Shown: positions 37,620 to 50,547, counted from the stretch's first letter. The stretch: 64,000 bases of DNA from Acanthacorydalis orientalis (GCA_034766995.1 CM068314.1:28823208-28887207), one strand, 5' to 3'. Program-made: numbers and translations. The notes: generated from the sequence alone by a model not told the origin.

Positions 37620-38120
37620 AGTTGTATAATCATTATTCTCGTAAATCGAAAATTAGTTTAAATGAAAACATGTACTTATTGGTACCATGACAATTCGTTC
37701 CGGAGGCGCATGATGGCAACACAATCAGCGTCACAATTACGCGCTCACAGACAGAGGTAGAGTTGTATTTTTTTTTAATTGTATGTACGCGCATGATATG
37801 AGATCGACAGAGACAGAAACTGTCATTAAATAGTTCTCGTTTCATTCGGAACAAAATGTAAAATTATTAAATGGAATTGAATGGGCGGCGACTTTCAACG
37901 TGACCGAGGCGTGGTCAGTAAGCATAGCCACAGCCCACGGTGTAGAACGCTATATAAAAAGAAAAAAAAATACAGCCGGACAGAAAATAATTAATTATAA
38001 GTACGGTGAATAAATACATATGAGTATTGAAAATAGTTGGACAGTTTAAAAAGGGTAATGTGTTCAAACATGCACGCTCTCTCGTACCCTTCGAAGAACG
38101 TGCAAAATTCACGTATCCGT
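37620..38120. promoter_or_regulatory. GC-richer island, candidate conserved element
   Basis: Two complex blocks (37680-37850 and 37880-37960) include ATGATGGCAACACAATCAGC near 37709 and CGTGACCGAGGCGTGGTCAG near 37899. A TATATAAA at 37951-37958 could be a TATA box, but no transcript start or exon follows. Two - frames (37633-37854, 37915-38112) are unrecognised. Confidence 0.3.
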
Positions 38121-38129
38121 TTTTTTCAA

Positions 38130-40440
38130 CACTGAATCTCTACTGTTCTTATAAAATTAAATATTAATCACTCGCTCATTCAAATCGTTGGAATCTGGAG
38201 GTATACCTACATTTACTATACGAGAGTAATATTAAATTATTTTAAGCCATGTATAAATCATCTTTATAATAAAACACGTCCATAAAACAGTAAATTTTTA
38301 TACGAGAGCACTGTGAGCTCGCAAGTTATGGTGTTTCAATTAATAAAACCTTCATTGAAATGCTAGTTATATTACAGAATTTATTATCCTAAAATGAAAG
38401 TATCAAACGAGTACAAAGAAAAAAAAACATAAAGAGATTTAACAATAAACAATTGAAATAAATATACGTTTTTTTCTCTCAATGAATTCATAAAACACAT
38501 AAAATTTATAGTGAGTTAATTACTGAAATAAAATCTTTAGATTTTTAATGGAAATATGATAACCGTATTTGACACATTCAATATTTCTTTAAATAGTATT
38601 TCAACTTGATTAGAAATAGCAAATTTCTTTCACAGAATATCACAAGCCATGTTAATAAATCATCTATTGAATAGAAAAATATCTTAATTATGAAATCTCT
38701 GAATCGAATTTCAAGTGTTTCTAGATGAACATTCTACTTCCTTGCAAAATAATTTAAAATTTTAGCATCACAAGTGAAAAACAATTATTTTAATATAGAC
38801 ATAAATGAATATTTTCATAATGAAAACACTTGGAACACAAATTCTATTCTACTTGCATTTCTTAATTGACATTTTTCATATTCATTACTTCTTGATTATA
38901 AAAAAGAACATGGTTACAGTGTAAAGAATAAATGTATATTTCAATGTGGATTTTTAAATAAAACAAAATGCACGTATATTTATAGGACATCCAAAATAAA
39001 AAACAAAGTGTTAATAATGTTTCATTGAAAATAATATTGTCGAATCTCTTTTACGTCACTAACATAACTTAAAGATTCAAAATAAACACCTTTTTATGTA
39101 AATTTATCGAAATACATGAAAAGTATTTAATGAAATACTCCATAAGACCAAAATGATCATTATAGTGTTTTCTTTAACAATAATATTTGTAAATACACTT
39201 GTTTAGAACATTAAGTCCTATAGCAGGGGTTATAAAAACGAACAAGACTTTATTTTTTACTAATTCCTCTCTTTATTCTATGAATGGAGCCTTTACTGAT
39301 AAAAATAATAAAGTTAACATGAAGGAATGCAATTTTTCTAGACATCAGAACCTCTATGAAAAATTGAACATTCACCCATCTTTTTTTATAATTGTTTAAT
39401 TTGAATGTAGCCTCATAATCTTTATTTTCATAAAAGAAGAAGTTATTCTGTGTACTATTCAATCTCTTATACTATGCAAGGTCAGTTTTTCTATCGAAAT
39501 AAAAGCGAATTTCTACAAAAAAGAGAACTTTATTACTACAAAAGATCCTATATCTAATAGCAGTGAATAAAAATTGACAGTGGATCATCAACATTGATAA
39601 TAAAAATATCTGAATGTCAAATACAACTTGGTGACACAATATTATTTAAATGTATCAAATTGAAATGAAATAAAATTATTTTGTGGAATATATATTAAAT
39701 AAAAATGATTTTTTCTCTAACAAAAATTTAAATTAATTTGTATTGCATTTTATAAGATACTTTTTCATTTATATATTTAAAGAATTTATACTTATATAAG
39801 GTAGTAAAAAATGTTTCTATTTATTTAAACATTTCAAGCTTTATAGTAAAATAGTTTTTAATTATTTGTATAAAAAATGATACTAATTATCTCTTTAAGG
39901 AATAAAACAAACGAAACACTTACACAATAAGATATTTATAAGATATATACAAAATAGATATTATATCAAGCATGTATAAACATGTTTATAATTTTTAAAA
40001 GAAATATTTTCATTTATACAAAATAAAGAAAATTAAAAAGTCGGTTTGACTTCAGTGTTGAGAGAAAATTTATAAAATATAATGAACTGGATAGTTTCAA
40101 ATGATTTAAATGACTATTTTCAATTTGGAAATTATAATTCTAGACTATATTTTTTCGATAGAAAATTAATTGAAAAACTAGTTGTTTTTTTAATCACAGT
40201 TGATTCATTTATAAACTTATTCTTCTGTGAATCAATCTATTACTGTGAAATGGCAATAACTAAGTTTATTGATGTCTATTTGTGATTCCATTTTATTAAT
40301 AAAATACAATCAAATATGAAGAATTTAGAACTTTTATCTAAATAATTTTATTTAGTTCCAAATACGATTAATAAATCTACAATAAATGTTCCTATTATAC
40401 CTATAATAAATATTTGCTATTATACCTATGATCTCATTGG
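38130..40440. other. AT-rich stretch, nothing coding recognised
   Basis: Frames near 39199-39462 and 40082-40285 are open on AT-rich sequence with no homology. A 16-bp direct repeat, TATTATACCTAT, occurs at about 40393 and 40415. Confidence 0.5.
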
Positions 40441-40450
40441 TGTATCATTA

Positions 40451-40634
40451 TGATGGTCTTAGTCCTGGTGAATCACTTAAGTCTATCTGCCACAAATAAT
40501 TTCGATTTTTGAATCATCTCCAGGCTAGCTTGTAGATAAATATCTTTTTATTTACAAGATATCTGCGGATTACCTACGAACCAAAGTTGGTATAGCAGAA
40601 ATCTTATGTAATCCACCAAAACCAAGACCATCAG
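40451..40634. repeat. Imperfect foldback (inverted repeat) element
   Basis: The left arm begins TGATGGTCTTAGTCCTGGTG at 40451. The right arm ends CCACCAAAACCAAGACCATCA at 40634, and its reverse complement aligns with the left arm over about 80 nt, best in the outer 40 nt at roughly 70 percent. The centre is near 40543 (ATATCTTTTTATTTACAAGA). GC content is above the surroundings. It looks like a decayed palindromic MITE, unrelated in sequence to the other MITE family here. Confidence 0.7.
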
Positions 40635-41164
40635 GGTAATATAATAAATACATCTCTCTATTACCCTTAACAACTAACTGATTATTTATTTAAATATTTA
40701 CGATACTTCCGTTTTTCAAGTAATTATCAACCAAATATTTAATGAAAAAGAGTTTATTCTTACCAACTTGATTTTAACATTTGAAAAATACTCTGAAATA
40801 ATGAATATATTTTATTCTCCGATATTTACCTTGAATTACAAAATATTTAAATTAGAGAATTTATCATCATGTATAATTGCATTTTGAATTTAAATACAAA
40901 AAATAGTATACAATGACCATTTTATGCAAAAGGTATTATTATGATTTATAATATTTAAAGGTATTATAAGTAATATAAAATATTCATTATTAATTTATAC
41001 ATTTGTGGCTTCAAATAATCATTTACATAATTAATTAAAATTACGTTATATGTAGTTTACTACCTTTTTGAAAAATAGATTAATATTTTACTGCAACTAA
41101 ATAGAATTATTATGATTAATTTTTTGTATTTTTTTAAAGAAATAAATATTATTATTTTTAAATA

Positions 41165-41730
41165 ATAGATGTAAAAATTAATTCCGTGTCTTTAAATTGA
41201 ATCAATTATTTCTGTTTTCCATTAAAATAATTTCTTGTCGCTTTAAAATTTTAAAGTGCTAACTTTAAGGAATAAAAACACTCTATACCTTGGTTAAACA
41301 GTTGGCATAACCTCACAGAGCAGTAGTGAACGCGATGGCGTCCGAAAAGCAACATTTTAAGCATTGCTTTACTTATACTTAATAAGTTTCAAGTGAAATA
41401 CTTTTCGTATTTCACTTGAAAAAAATGCTGCCAAGGCCGTGATAATGATTTGTCCAGCTTTAGAGAAAGGTGTTGTGACATATAAAACATGTAAAAATGC
41501 TAAAATAGTGGAAGAGGTCCGAAAATGCATTAACGACTTCATTAACTCAAAGCAACAATAATTTTTTGAACAAACAATTTTTCAGTTACCCAAGAAATGG
41601 AGCAAAGTAATATATAAAATAATGGAGGATATTTTGAGGATTAATTTGTATTATATTTTCCCCTAAAAACATTACACATTACATTTTCTCCTATTAAAAA
41701 AAAATTATCGAAATATTTTTTTACACCTAA
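41165..41730 (+). mobile_element. Short mariner, TTAGGTGTA family, copy F
   Basis: About 566 bp with TA at 41163-41164 and 41731-41732. The right end, inverted, reads TTAGGTGTAAAAAAATATTT. ATGGCGTCC at 41335 starts a transposase N-terminus (MASEKQHFKHCFTYT) that stops early. A CKNAK-like segment then joins to EEVRKCINDFINSKQQ at about 41510-41560, the same junction as in copies E and G. It also carries a perfect 15-bp inverted repeat at 41387-41421 that the other copies lack. Confidence 0.84.
41387..41421. repeat. Perfect 15-bp inverted repeat inside mariner copy F
   Basis: TTTCAAGTGAAATAC, a 5-base TTTTC loop, then GTATTTCACTTGAAA. The right arm corresponds to the normal element sequence; the left arm is extra compared with copies E and G. 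Confidence 0.9.
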
Positions 41731-41732
41731 TA

Positions 41733-42261
41733 TTTTATATAGTGTTACTATTTGTGATTTTATTTAGCACTAGTTATATTTTACGTATTATATTTTTATT
41801 GGATGAATTACAAGGACTATTTATATTTTCGTATTTATGAATGAAAAATAATCTCTAATATGCATTCATTAAACAATAGTTCACTGAAATTAAATATGAA
41901 ATGAAAATGAAATAATGAAAAATGATTATGATTCTTAATTGCTATTTATATAAAATTAATTCAGTTCATGGAAACATTTCTGATCAATTTTATATTAAAA
42001 TACGAATACATATTTTTGATATTACCATAGAAAAAAAAGCATAGCGTTAAAATTGTAATCATATTTTTTTTATGTAAATAATCAATCTGTTCCACAAAGT
42101 TTATGTGAATTTTTCAATCTAGTTTCAGAGATGTTTTGATTCCAAATGTATTCATTATTCCATTAAATATTTATTATAAACTTGTGAAGCATACTTCAAG
42201 TAGTATTTTTTTTGTAAATGAATAGACATACATTCGGTTATTCTTTTCGATACACACACAA

Positions 42262-42325
<64 letters not shown>

Positions 42326-42420
42326 TATATGTGCATAAAAGAATGATAAAAGGAATGAAAAATAGAGAATAAAATAAGCATATCGTCAAAAGATACTGCA
42401 AAATAAACGCAAGTGAAAAA
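41733..42420. other. AT-rich stretch with one (TA)n array
   Basis: Nothing else recognised; the 75-codon - frame at 42174-42401 runs through the array. Confidence 0.55.
42265..42322. repeat. (TA)n microsatellite
   Basis: TA run of about 58 bp. Confidence 0.97.
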
Positions 42421-42840
42421 GAAAAAGATAACGACTAACGGTAGCTGATGCTAACGAATTTACGTGATAATATGAAAGTAATGTATTTAGCGGGCATCGC
42501 TACCACCACCATCTCTACCACCTACCACCACCGCCGTTTTAAGTGTGGGATAATTATTACAGCAAAATAATATAAGACACTTGAATCATTACGGTGGCCT
42601 CCCGCCTTTGTATTTTATTTTTTGTTCGAGTCGCTTCGAATAATTATTTTAAGGGGGTTGACACGCAAAATCATTATCATTCATAATTGGATGTGCGGGT
42701 CTTGTAAATATAGAACATTTTATGTGAAATTTAAGAACCGCTGCAAATAATTTTGACGCAAGTTATTACTATAAATCAAATTGTCTTTTGTGGCGGAGGT
42801 CGGTTTACATTTTAAACAAATATAATTTACATACGCATCT
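42420..42840. promoter_or_regulatory. GC-richer island with an ACC-repeat core, possible enhancer
   Basis: Begins with TTAGCGGGCATCGCTACCACC, continues as an imperfect ACC repeat (42500-42535), then complex sequence with several TAATTA/AATTATT homeodomain-type words (42548-42560, 42640-42650, 42685-42690) and GGTGGCCTCCCGCC at 42593. No open frame. This is one of the more convincing regulatory-looking blocks, by composition and motif content only. Confidence 0.3.
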
Positions 42841-42849
42841 ATGTAATAT

Positions 42850-45100
42850 TGTTGAATTACGCTTAAATCTCTAAAACTAGAAATGGTTCAGCGTTATCGT
42901 TCTTAAAAAAATTCAGAAGAAGAAAAATGTTCTCTGAAATAAAAATATTTTATTCTGATGGCATCATTTTACTAAAACTGGCAAAGAAAATAATGTTTAT
43001 AATTTTCTAACCATTATATATTTGTATTAATATTTTTCTTAAAATTCTTAAAAATACTGAAATTTATAAAAGTATAAAAAATAGCCTTTCTATTTGTAAC
43101 AAAAAAAAACACACACACATACACGATAAGCCTAAATTTTAATTAATCCGCAATTGGATTTGTTTTATATTTAATATCAAGGTCCATAAAAACCGAAATA
43201 TTAATCACTTCTGCAATTCAGTTAAATAATTACTTTTTAATTTACTCAACTGAAAAATGAACATAAGTGTTAACTTTGATGAAAATTTTCCATTTAGAAA
43301 TAAATTACGAATGATTTAAAAAAAATTGAAACCTGATATATTGTATAAAAACTTAAATGTATATTCTGTAAAATTAACGCAAAAAAATTATATAGTGATA
43401 ATTAAAGATGTAATTACAAATAAATGTAAATACTTTCATTTCCCGTCGTAAAATTTCATCCTATGAAATATATACACACTTGTTTGGGAACTGAAACCAA
43501 AATAAATTTCATAAATTAATTTTCACTTCATACAAACCAGAAAAAAAATACTTATCTCGTCAACACACTCAATAAATTATAATTATTCATTTCGATTAGT
43601 GGTTATGTGCATTCCAATAATGATATTATTTACAAAGATCTAAAATATTTAATTAATTACTCAGGTTTAAGTGTTTCTGTATTTTTTATTCCTTAGCTAT
43701 CTGAAGATGGTAGCATCGATTCAGACATTCGCATAATCTACAATCAAAATGATCAATAATCAATTATTGACCATTTTAATTGATTTTTATGGTTAAGAAA
43801 CGAGGCGAAATATCATTTATAAATGTGAAATAATACACTGTGATAAATTATTATCATCATTTAACAATGTTTCAACATTTATTTCGACATTACAGAAAAG
43901 ATGATCGATTAAGTATCGTACAGAACTAATTTTTGTAACATAACAGAAATTTTTTTATTGATAAATGTCATCTATTTAAAGATATTATTTTTTTATAGTC
44001 ATTTTTGACATATTTATGAAACATTTCATTTTCAATTCATGAATATTGGAAAAGTTTATAAAAATATATTTGCTGGTCGACTAAATTAAGTAACAAGTTA
44101 TCTAATATACTAAAAAAACCTTATAGCTATTCTTTAATAATTGAAAAATATCCTTAAATGAATGTATAAAAAAACAAAATTAGAAACTTGCAACGTATTT
44201 ATAATATATTGATCGCACTTGAGAAATGTTCAGTTTAAATTTTCTTTGAATTTCAATATTCGAAGTAGAATATTATTTTACTAAACGTTTTACTTCCGTA
44301 ATAATAAAACCGAAACTGGTGTTAAAAAAATCATATTTCAAAGATGTAAAAATATATCTAGTATATAAAAAGATTGATTGTGATGCGTCCGGTGAAGAAC
44401 TCATATTCACATAAAGTAATTAATTAATACAATACACGAGTCTAATAACATGTACTGAAATTTCAATTTTTTTCAATAAGAAAATAGACATTTTATAATT
44501 TAAACTTTAATTCAATGCTAAGAAGGCGTTACATATTAGTAGATGAGATGGAGCAAACTAAAAAAAACGTTTGTAATTAAAAAATTAATTATTTGCTTTC
44601 AAACTGCTTATTTTTTTTATAAGAACTGGATTCATTTCTATTAACTAATAAGCTTCAACTTTCTGACATTTAGTTACTTATAATACGCATATTGTGTTAC
44701 TTTTTTAAAACAGTTCAAAATAACATAGTTTCAAAATATATGTCTTAAACTTGACTACCAATAAAAATTAAAAGAAACCTGTTCTTTACTGAAAGCCATT
44801 TTTAAATGTTCTTTGATTTTAATCCATATGTATACAGTACTTTAAGTAAATCTGATATTGATCAAGGTGCCTCAATTAAACTTAGACCGTGATATAGAAA
44901 AAAATAAATTGAGAATATTAAAAAAATAACTATTTGAGAAACTTATTTTTATTGATTGGTTGTTTAAATACTTTTACATATCCATAAATATCCGTACGCG
45001 TTACGAAAAGAAAATTCCTAGATATCATGATGTCTTTCTTAAAACAATACCATAATAATTATTTTATTTTTACCTGAAATCACTTTGACCGCACTGCAAT
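42850..45100. other. AT-rich stretch, nothing recognised
   Basis: A short (CA)n run at 43111-43124; otherwise no gene, island or repeat family. Confidence 0.55.
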
Positions 45101-45109
45101 ATAATTCAC

Positions 45110-45260
45110 GCTTCTTAAATCATGGTTTTAAGAAAATTATATGTTGGGGTAAATTTATCGCTTATGTGATTAAAACGTTTAATTAGTATGCGGCCATGAT
45201 GACAGCTATATTTATAATACGGTTATAGTGAACCCTTTTTACGCTGTTACTATAAAATTA
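45110..45260. promoter_or_regulatory. Small complex island
   Basis: Contains GGCCATGATGACAGCTATAT near 45192, with a TGACAG word of the type bound by Meis/Hth factors. No coding capacity. Confidence 0.2.
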
Positions 45261-46430
45261 TAGTAATGATTCTGTTACAGATTTTTTCTCTGTAGATAAT
45301 TTTTTCGTTGCAATTTAATCCAAAAATATTCAGTATATTACTTTAACTGCTCGTACAATTCATTCAAAATTAAATTTAAATTTTACATTAATTTTGCTAT
45401 TTTATATTCAAAAAAATTCAAAATACATATAATTTAATTCAATTTAGACTACATTCAAAAACTATTAAAAATATATAATTTATATTATTAAACTGTATAT
45501 TGTGTTTTGTGTTTAATGTTCAAGACAATAACATAGAAAGGTGGTACATGTAAGTATGTAAGGAAGATAAAATAAATTTAAGTTTATAATTTAAAATTCA
45601 TGTTACAAAATTTATTTTAATATCTTATGAATTCATTTAAAATAAACGAGTATAATTTTTAAAATGACATTAATTTAACAATCGATCGATACAAGAACGA
45701 ATCATTAAATTGAAATAATTAAGATGACGTAATTTATTATAAATGTATACAGGTGTATATAAAATACAAGTGTTTACTTCGGAGTTCAAAAAAGTTCCAT
45801 ATGTATATAAGTTTTTATACATGCACACAAATCTGTAGTATGATATTTAACATTTTATTGTTTTTTAGTTAAATTAAAAGTAAGAAATAAAATAAGAATA
45901 TAAAATAGACATTAATAATTAAAATTGAAGAATAATTTTTTGAAAATTTCTACGAATAATCTTCTCATATTAATTTAAATAAGAAACAACATTTAATTTA
46001 AAAATGATTTTTTTATTGTAAACTACTTTATCATTTTTTAAATATTTAAAAAAAACATTAAAAAACACTATTTAATATTTTGCTTTAGTGTGCCTTAACT
46101 TTATCTATATTCAAAGACAAAAAAGTATCACATATTAAATCTAATAGAAAAATTATATGATATAGATTTTTTAAAAAAAGTACCTAATTATCGATTATAA
46201 TTATTTCAGGCAACCACATATTAAAAGAGCTTTTAAAATAACAATTAACAAAGTATATTGATATATTTTTTTAAAAAAATATATTAGTTTTAGGTATTAT
46301 TATCAAATGTTACAATAAAATTTTAAATTAGAGAAATTAAAAAAAATTAATACTTTTTATTAGAAACTTGGCATCTTTTGGTAGAAACTATTTTATCAAT
46401 ATCGGGTGTATTTTTTTGTGATAATGATAT
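45261..46430. other. AT-rich stretch, nothing recognised
   Basis: Low-complexity A/T sequence. The far end of the hAT fragment may lie here but was not found. Confidence 0.5.
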
Positions 46431-46435
46431 TTTTA

Positions 46436-46773
46436 CTAAAGATTATAATATTCATTTGTCAATAGTGACCTGTATGAAATGTTATTAGTCTTTAAAAAGG
46501 AAAATAATTGTTCACCTAGATATACACTACCAAACATTACCAAGATTCTTGCTGCAAATATACGCATTTCAATAAAATGTTCTGGCAAGAACAAATAAAA
46601 ATCTTCAATACCAACAAATTTATTATATGATACTTTTCTTTTAGCACCGTTTTGCACTGAATTTCAATCGATTGCATTTGGATGTTACTTTTTACTATTA
46701 TTTTAATTATTTTATTATTCTAATAAAATCAACATCAAGCTTTGGACCGCGGGCCACGTGTTTGACACCACTG
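46436..46773 (-). mobile_element. hAT transposon fragment with dimerisation domain and one terminal repeat
   Basis: On the - strand a 73-codon frame (46657-46436) matches the C-terminal dimerisation region of hAT transposases of the kind related to GTF2IRD2/ZBED proteins. Residues 35-56 read AARILVMFGSVYLGEQLFSFLK-type sequence and residues 61-69 read SYRSLLTNE. The upstream edge at 46773 begins CAGTGGTGTCAAAC on the - strand followed by GTGGCCCGCGGTCC, the typical start of this hAT group (CAGGGGTGTCAAAC..GGGCC). Only about 115 bp separate this terminal repeat from the start of the C-terminal frame, whereas a full transposase needs well over 1.5 kb, so the element is internally deleted. The other terminal repeat was not located. 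The start codon shown is arbitrary, since this is a fragment. Confidence 0.8.
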
Positions 46774-47766
46774 ATCTACAGAGTTATGTGATAGGAGACA
46801 TATTTCTGATAGAGATATCCATATGAAAAGAATCCATTGTGAAAACACAGATTAACTGAGATGTCTTGATACTGTATATTAAGATTTCAGCCTTAGAATA
46901 ATATTATCATTTAAAAAAATATGTTACAAAAGAGCATCCTTGGTGTTAAGAATTATCAAACAAAAGATCAAATACTTTTAAATACAGTAGTGTCAGTAAA
47001 AGTGATATATATATATATATATAAGTTTCAATAAAAAATATCACTACTTAATTATAGCCTATAAATAAAAAATACAAAATTTATCTGCTCTACTGCACAG
47101 AATATTGAATAAAAAACTGTTAGTTCAAATAAGATAAAATCATAACACACATTATATATGTATCCATAAATTGTAAAATCCATTGGTTGCTCAGAAAATA
47201 TTATTTTTATTTTTTTCTACATTAAAATTCAATACCTTAACAAATTATTACCTTGTCATTCACTGAATATTGATATTTTTTAAAAAATATTTATATTTTT
47301 AAAAAATTTAAATTATTAAAATATTATAAAGTTTAAAAACTACGTCAAAAATATAACACTTAATCATATATTTGAAACATCGACAAAACAATCAAAAAAA
47401 TAACTTATTTTGCTGATTATAGATCTATTTAATCTAACAAATATATTTATACACTTTTACTGTAAAGAAACCAAAATGGTCTTTCAACTTAAAAATAATT
47501 TGAAGAACGTTTCTGAACATACCATTTTATGTTCAGTATTAATTACTAAACCGAATCTCTGGAAATAAATTCAACATTTGATTTACTATACGAACGCAGT
47601 ATTCTATAAAAAAAATATAATTATTTAAAACGAAAACCTGTTATTCATTGAACAGGTCGTCGTATTTTAATTTTACAAAAAAATGATTATATTGATTGGA
47701 ATGTGATTTATAATAAATGGTTTGTTATTGAACTTTTTGTTTATATATACATATATACATACATAT

Positions 47767-47812
<46 letters not shown>

Positions 47813-47987
47813 TATCTTACACCACAGTCAAGGTCAGAATTCATTACGCGTTTCATTTGTATCAAAAAGCATTTTCCTAATAATAGAGGTCATTTAACAA
47901 AAAGATATATTTGAACTCATGACTCATATATCAGTAGCTCAATGAACGATTTATTAAATGTAGCTAATAGTATCGCATATATATATA
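46774..47987. other. AT-rich stretch, nothing coding recognised
   Basis: Contains a short TA run near 47006 and a TACA/TA array at about 47745-47809. Confidence 0.55.
47779..47809. repeat. (TA)n microsatellite preceded by (TACA)n
   Basis: About 31 bp of TA after an imperfect ATACATAC leader. Confidence 0.93.
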
Positions 47988-47989
47988 TA

Positions 47990-48531
47990 TGAGGTGTAAA
48001 AATCAATTCCTGTAAATATACAGGTTACAACCTTACCTGTAAATATAATCAATCATAACTCTGTTTTAAATTAAAATTATATATGTTCCCATTGTTTTAA
48101 TATTTTGAAGTGCTGACCTTAATATTTAAAAACACTATAAATCTTGGTCAACCAGTTGGTATAACCTCATAAAACAATAGTGAAGATGATGTCACCCAAA
48201 AAGTAGAATATTAGACATTGCATACTTTTCGAATTTCAGTTTAAAAAAATGCTGCCGAAGCATCGGAAACGATATGTTGAGCTTTGGGCGAAGATGTTGT
48301 GATGTATAAAACATGCAAAAAATGCTAAAATAGAAAAAGGTCCGAAAATACAGTACGACTTCATCGACTCAAAGCCGCCATCTTTTTTCAACAAGGGATT
48401 CGTCAGTTACCCGACAGATGGAGCAAACTTATATAAAATAATGGATGATTTTTTGAGGATTTAAATGTTTTCCATTTTTCGTAAACACTGTTTCTTTTAA
48501 AAAATGGCACCGAATTAATCTGTACACCTAA
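47990..48531 (+). mobile_element. Short mariner, TTAGGTGTA family, copy G
   Basis: About 542 bp with TA at 47988-47989 and 48532-48533. Left end TGAGGTGTAAAAATCAATTC; right end, inverted, TTAGGTGTACAGATTAATTC. The remains of the transposase start (ATGATGTCACCC at 48187) pass through LKKMLPKHRKR and AKMLK-like pieces to KVRKYSTTSS and a segment encoding DSKPP-like and RQLPDRW-like residues (48360-48425), with no catalytic domain. An approximately 19-bp TGTAAATATACAGGTTACAA stretch near 48011 is duplicated imperfectly, so the left end is slightly longer than in E. Confidence 0.82.
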
Positions 48532-48537
48532 TATACA

Positions 48538-48561
48538 TACACACACAGACAACACACACAT

Positions 48562-48605
<44 letters not shown>

Positions 48606-48620
48606 ACACACACACACATA
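48538..48620. repeat. Compound (CA)n(TA)n(CA)n(TA)n microsatellite
   Basis: CA-rich start, TA run at 48566-48602, then ACACAC and a second short TA run. It begins at the right edge of mariner copy G. Confidence 0.95.
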
Positions 48621-48828
48621 TATATAATTATAATTCATATTATCCTCTAATACTACTATATATTACTGTATTATTTTAACTATTATTTGATTATTGAAAC
48701 TAACCATTATTACTATTTTAATTGCAAAACTATTATAAAAAAATCAGTACATGTAATCCATACCATCTTTGTAGTAGGTTATCGTGTACCTCGAATACAA
48801 ATAAATACTTTCATTCTTCATTCTTTCA

Positions 48829-48831
<3 letters not shown>

Positions 48832-48868
<37 letters not shown>
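48832..48868. repeat. (TA)n microsatellite
   Basis: TA run of about 37 bp. Confidence 0.95.
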
Positions 48869-48871
<3 letters not shown>

Positions 48872-49869
48872 AAGTTAATATTAACCAAACTGCAAAGTTT
48901 AACACTATACCGCAAAAATCTGTATCTGATTATATATATTTTCATTAATGGAGTGCCTAATAGATTTTTTCTTTCCCATATAGAATATTTTCATAATTAT
49001 TTTTTTTAAAAATCTCCTTATTCAGTTACTTAAAATTAAATATATTATTTTTATTTAAGTGATGAAAAGGCGTTCATCTAAATTAAGTAACATAAATATA
49101 ATTATTCAACCAGAAAGATTTTTTGCTTACAATGCACAGGAACACACTAATAGGAAGACTTTGTTCAAATCTGTTTCCTGTAAATGAATTACCGTACAAG
49201 CACATGCGTAATTATTAAGAATAATAATGTTCAATTATTTAAAATGTTTATAAATGCCACGAAACATGAATGAATAAATAAGCTTTCATTATTTCATTAT
49301 TATACAAAATTAAAAATATTTCCAAATAAAAATACTAAAGAAATCAAAAAACAAACCTACAAATTTGGATGTTTCTATCACATAATTCTATTAACGAAAA
49401 TGACACTATTTATATAAATTTAATGATTAATAATTAAATATAATGAAAAATTTTGTTTCTTTCCGAGATAATAATTTTACAATTGTTCCTATCGTATCTT
49501 GTAAATAGACTCTTTCCTTATAAAATTTCGGTACTTTTAAACTCCAATTAATCATTACATACAATAAAGCGTCTTCACTACTTGGGTTATTTTACAATTT
49601 TAATTACTCAGTTGTATTTCATTAATGTCAACTCCTGTTTTTGTTTCAGCTTCGATTTTGTACTTTGATTAAAATTAAATCATAAATCAATTTTTCAAAA
49701 GAATTCAATGTATATTCAAATATCTTTTACATTAAATGTATTAATGATATTCAAGAAAGAAGCTAAATATTTCTGTATTTGAATTTGTTTCAACAAATAT
49801 AATTGGTTTTTAAAAATCAAAAAAAATGAATATTTGCTTAACTTATTCAAATGAGTTTAAATTTCCTCG

Positions 49870-50450
49870 ATGATCGAAATGCCAAAATCCTGTGACCTCT
49901 AAAATAGAGTAAAAAGGCACCATTCTCAGCATAAGTCGCTGTGCTGGAGAGTGTTAACCGCTTAAATCACATCAAACAATCAAAGAACATGCAATCAACA
50001 ATTTCCATATGCCCACCAATCACTCACTTTTTTTAATACAAAAGAGAACGTACATATACAAACATACATACATACGTACGTACGTACGTAGATATCAGCT
50101 TCTGCAAATCAACGGATACACAGGTTTCGTGTTACACTAAATTATTTCCCGTTACTAGATTACTTACACATTTTTACACAAGACGCATACTGTAATTTTG
50201 TGTAATTACATTTTGCATATCTATCTGTTTTTGACTTCGTATACAGTGCACCAGTCAACCACTTATGTATAATGTAACCATAGATCGCGTTCATTGTACA
50301 ACGGGGTTGTTTATGGGGTACAATGTGGACACAAGAACACGCGCCCTACAATACTTTGTTCCACCTCATATATGAGATTCATACGTTTCTTCTAAAGATA
50401 AGAATAATCTTTTTACGTTGTGAATGGTCGTTGTTATACACAGCTGACAT
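49870..50450. promoter_or_regulatory. Large less AT-rich island
   Basis: About 580 bp of complex sequence with a TACG/TACGT run (50066-50092), GTTAACCGCTTAAATCACAT near 49953 and CGCGTTCATTGTACAACGGG near 50287. No open frame. Candidate regulatory region on composition. Confidence 0.25.
50066..50092. repeat. (CATA)n to (CGTA)n short tandem repeat
   Basis: A CATA run changes to four CGTA units. Confidence 0.9.
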
Positions 50451-50487
50451 GCGAACCATAAACTAAGAAACATAATTTATTTTCTTT

Positions 50488-50491
<4 letters not shown>

Positions 50492-50547
<56 letters not shown>

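Larger units (their letters stand above)
48534..49860. other. AT-rich stretch with two TA arrays
   Basis: No gene recognised. Frames at 48403-48615 and 48687-49009 pass through TA arrays. CTGTTTTTGTTTCAG ending at 49650 resembles an acceptor, but the frame after it closes quickly. Confidence 0.5.

Noticed and set aside
49640..49690. TTTTTGTTTCAG as a splice acceptor
   Set aside because: The following frame ends within about a dozen codons and the peptide is AT-rich filler.
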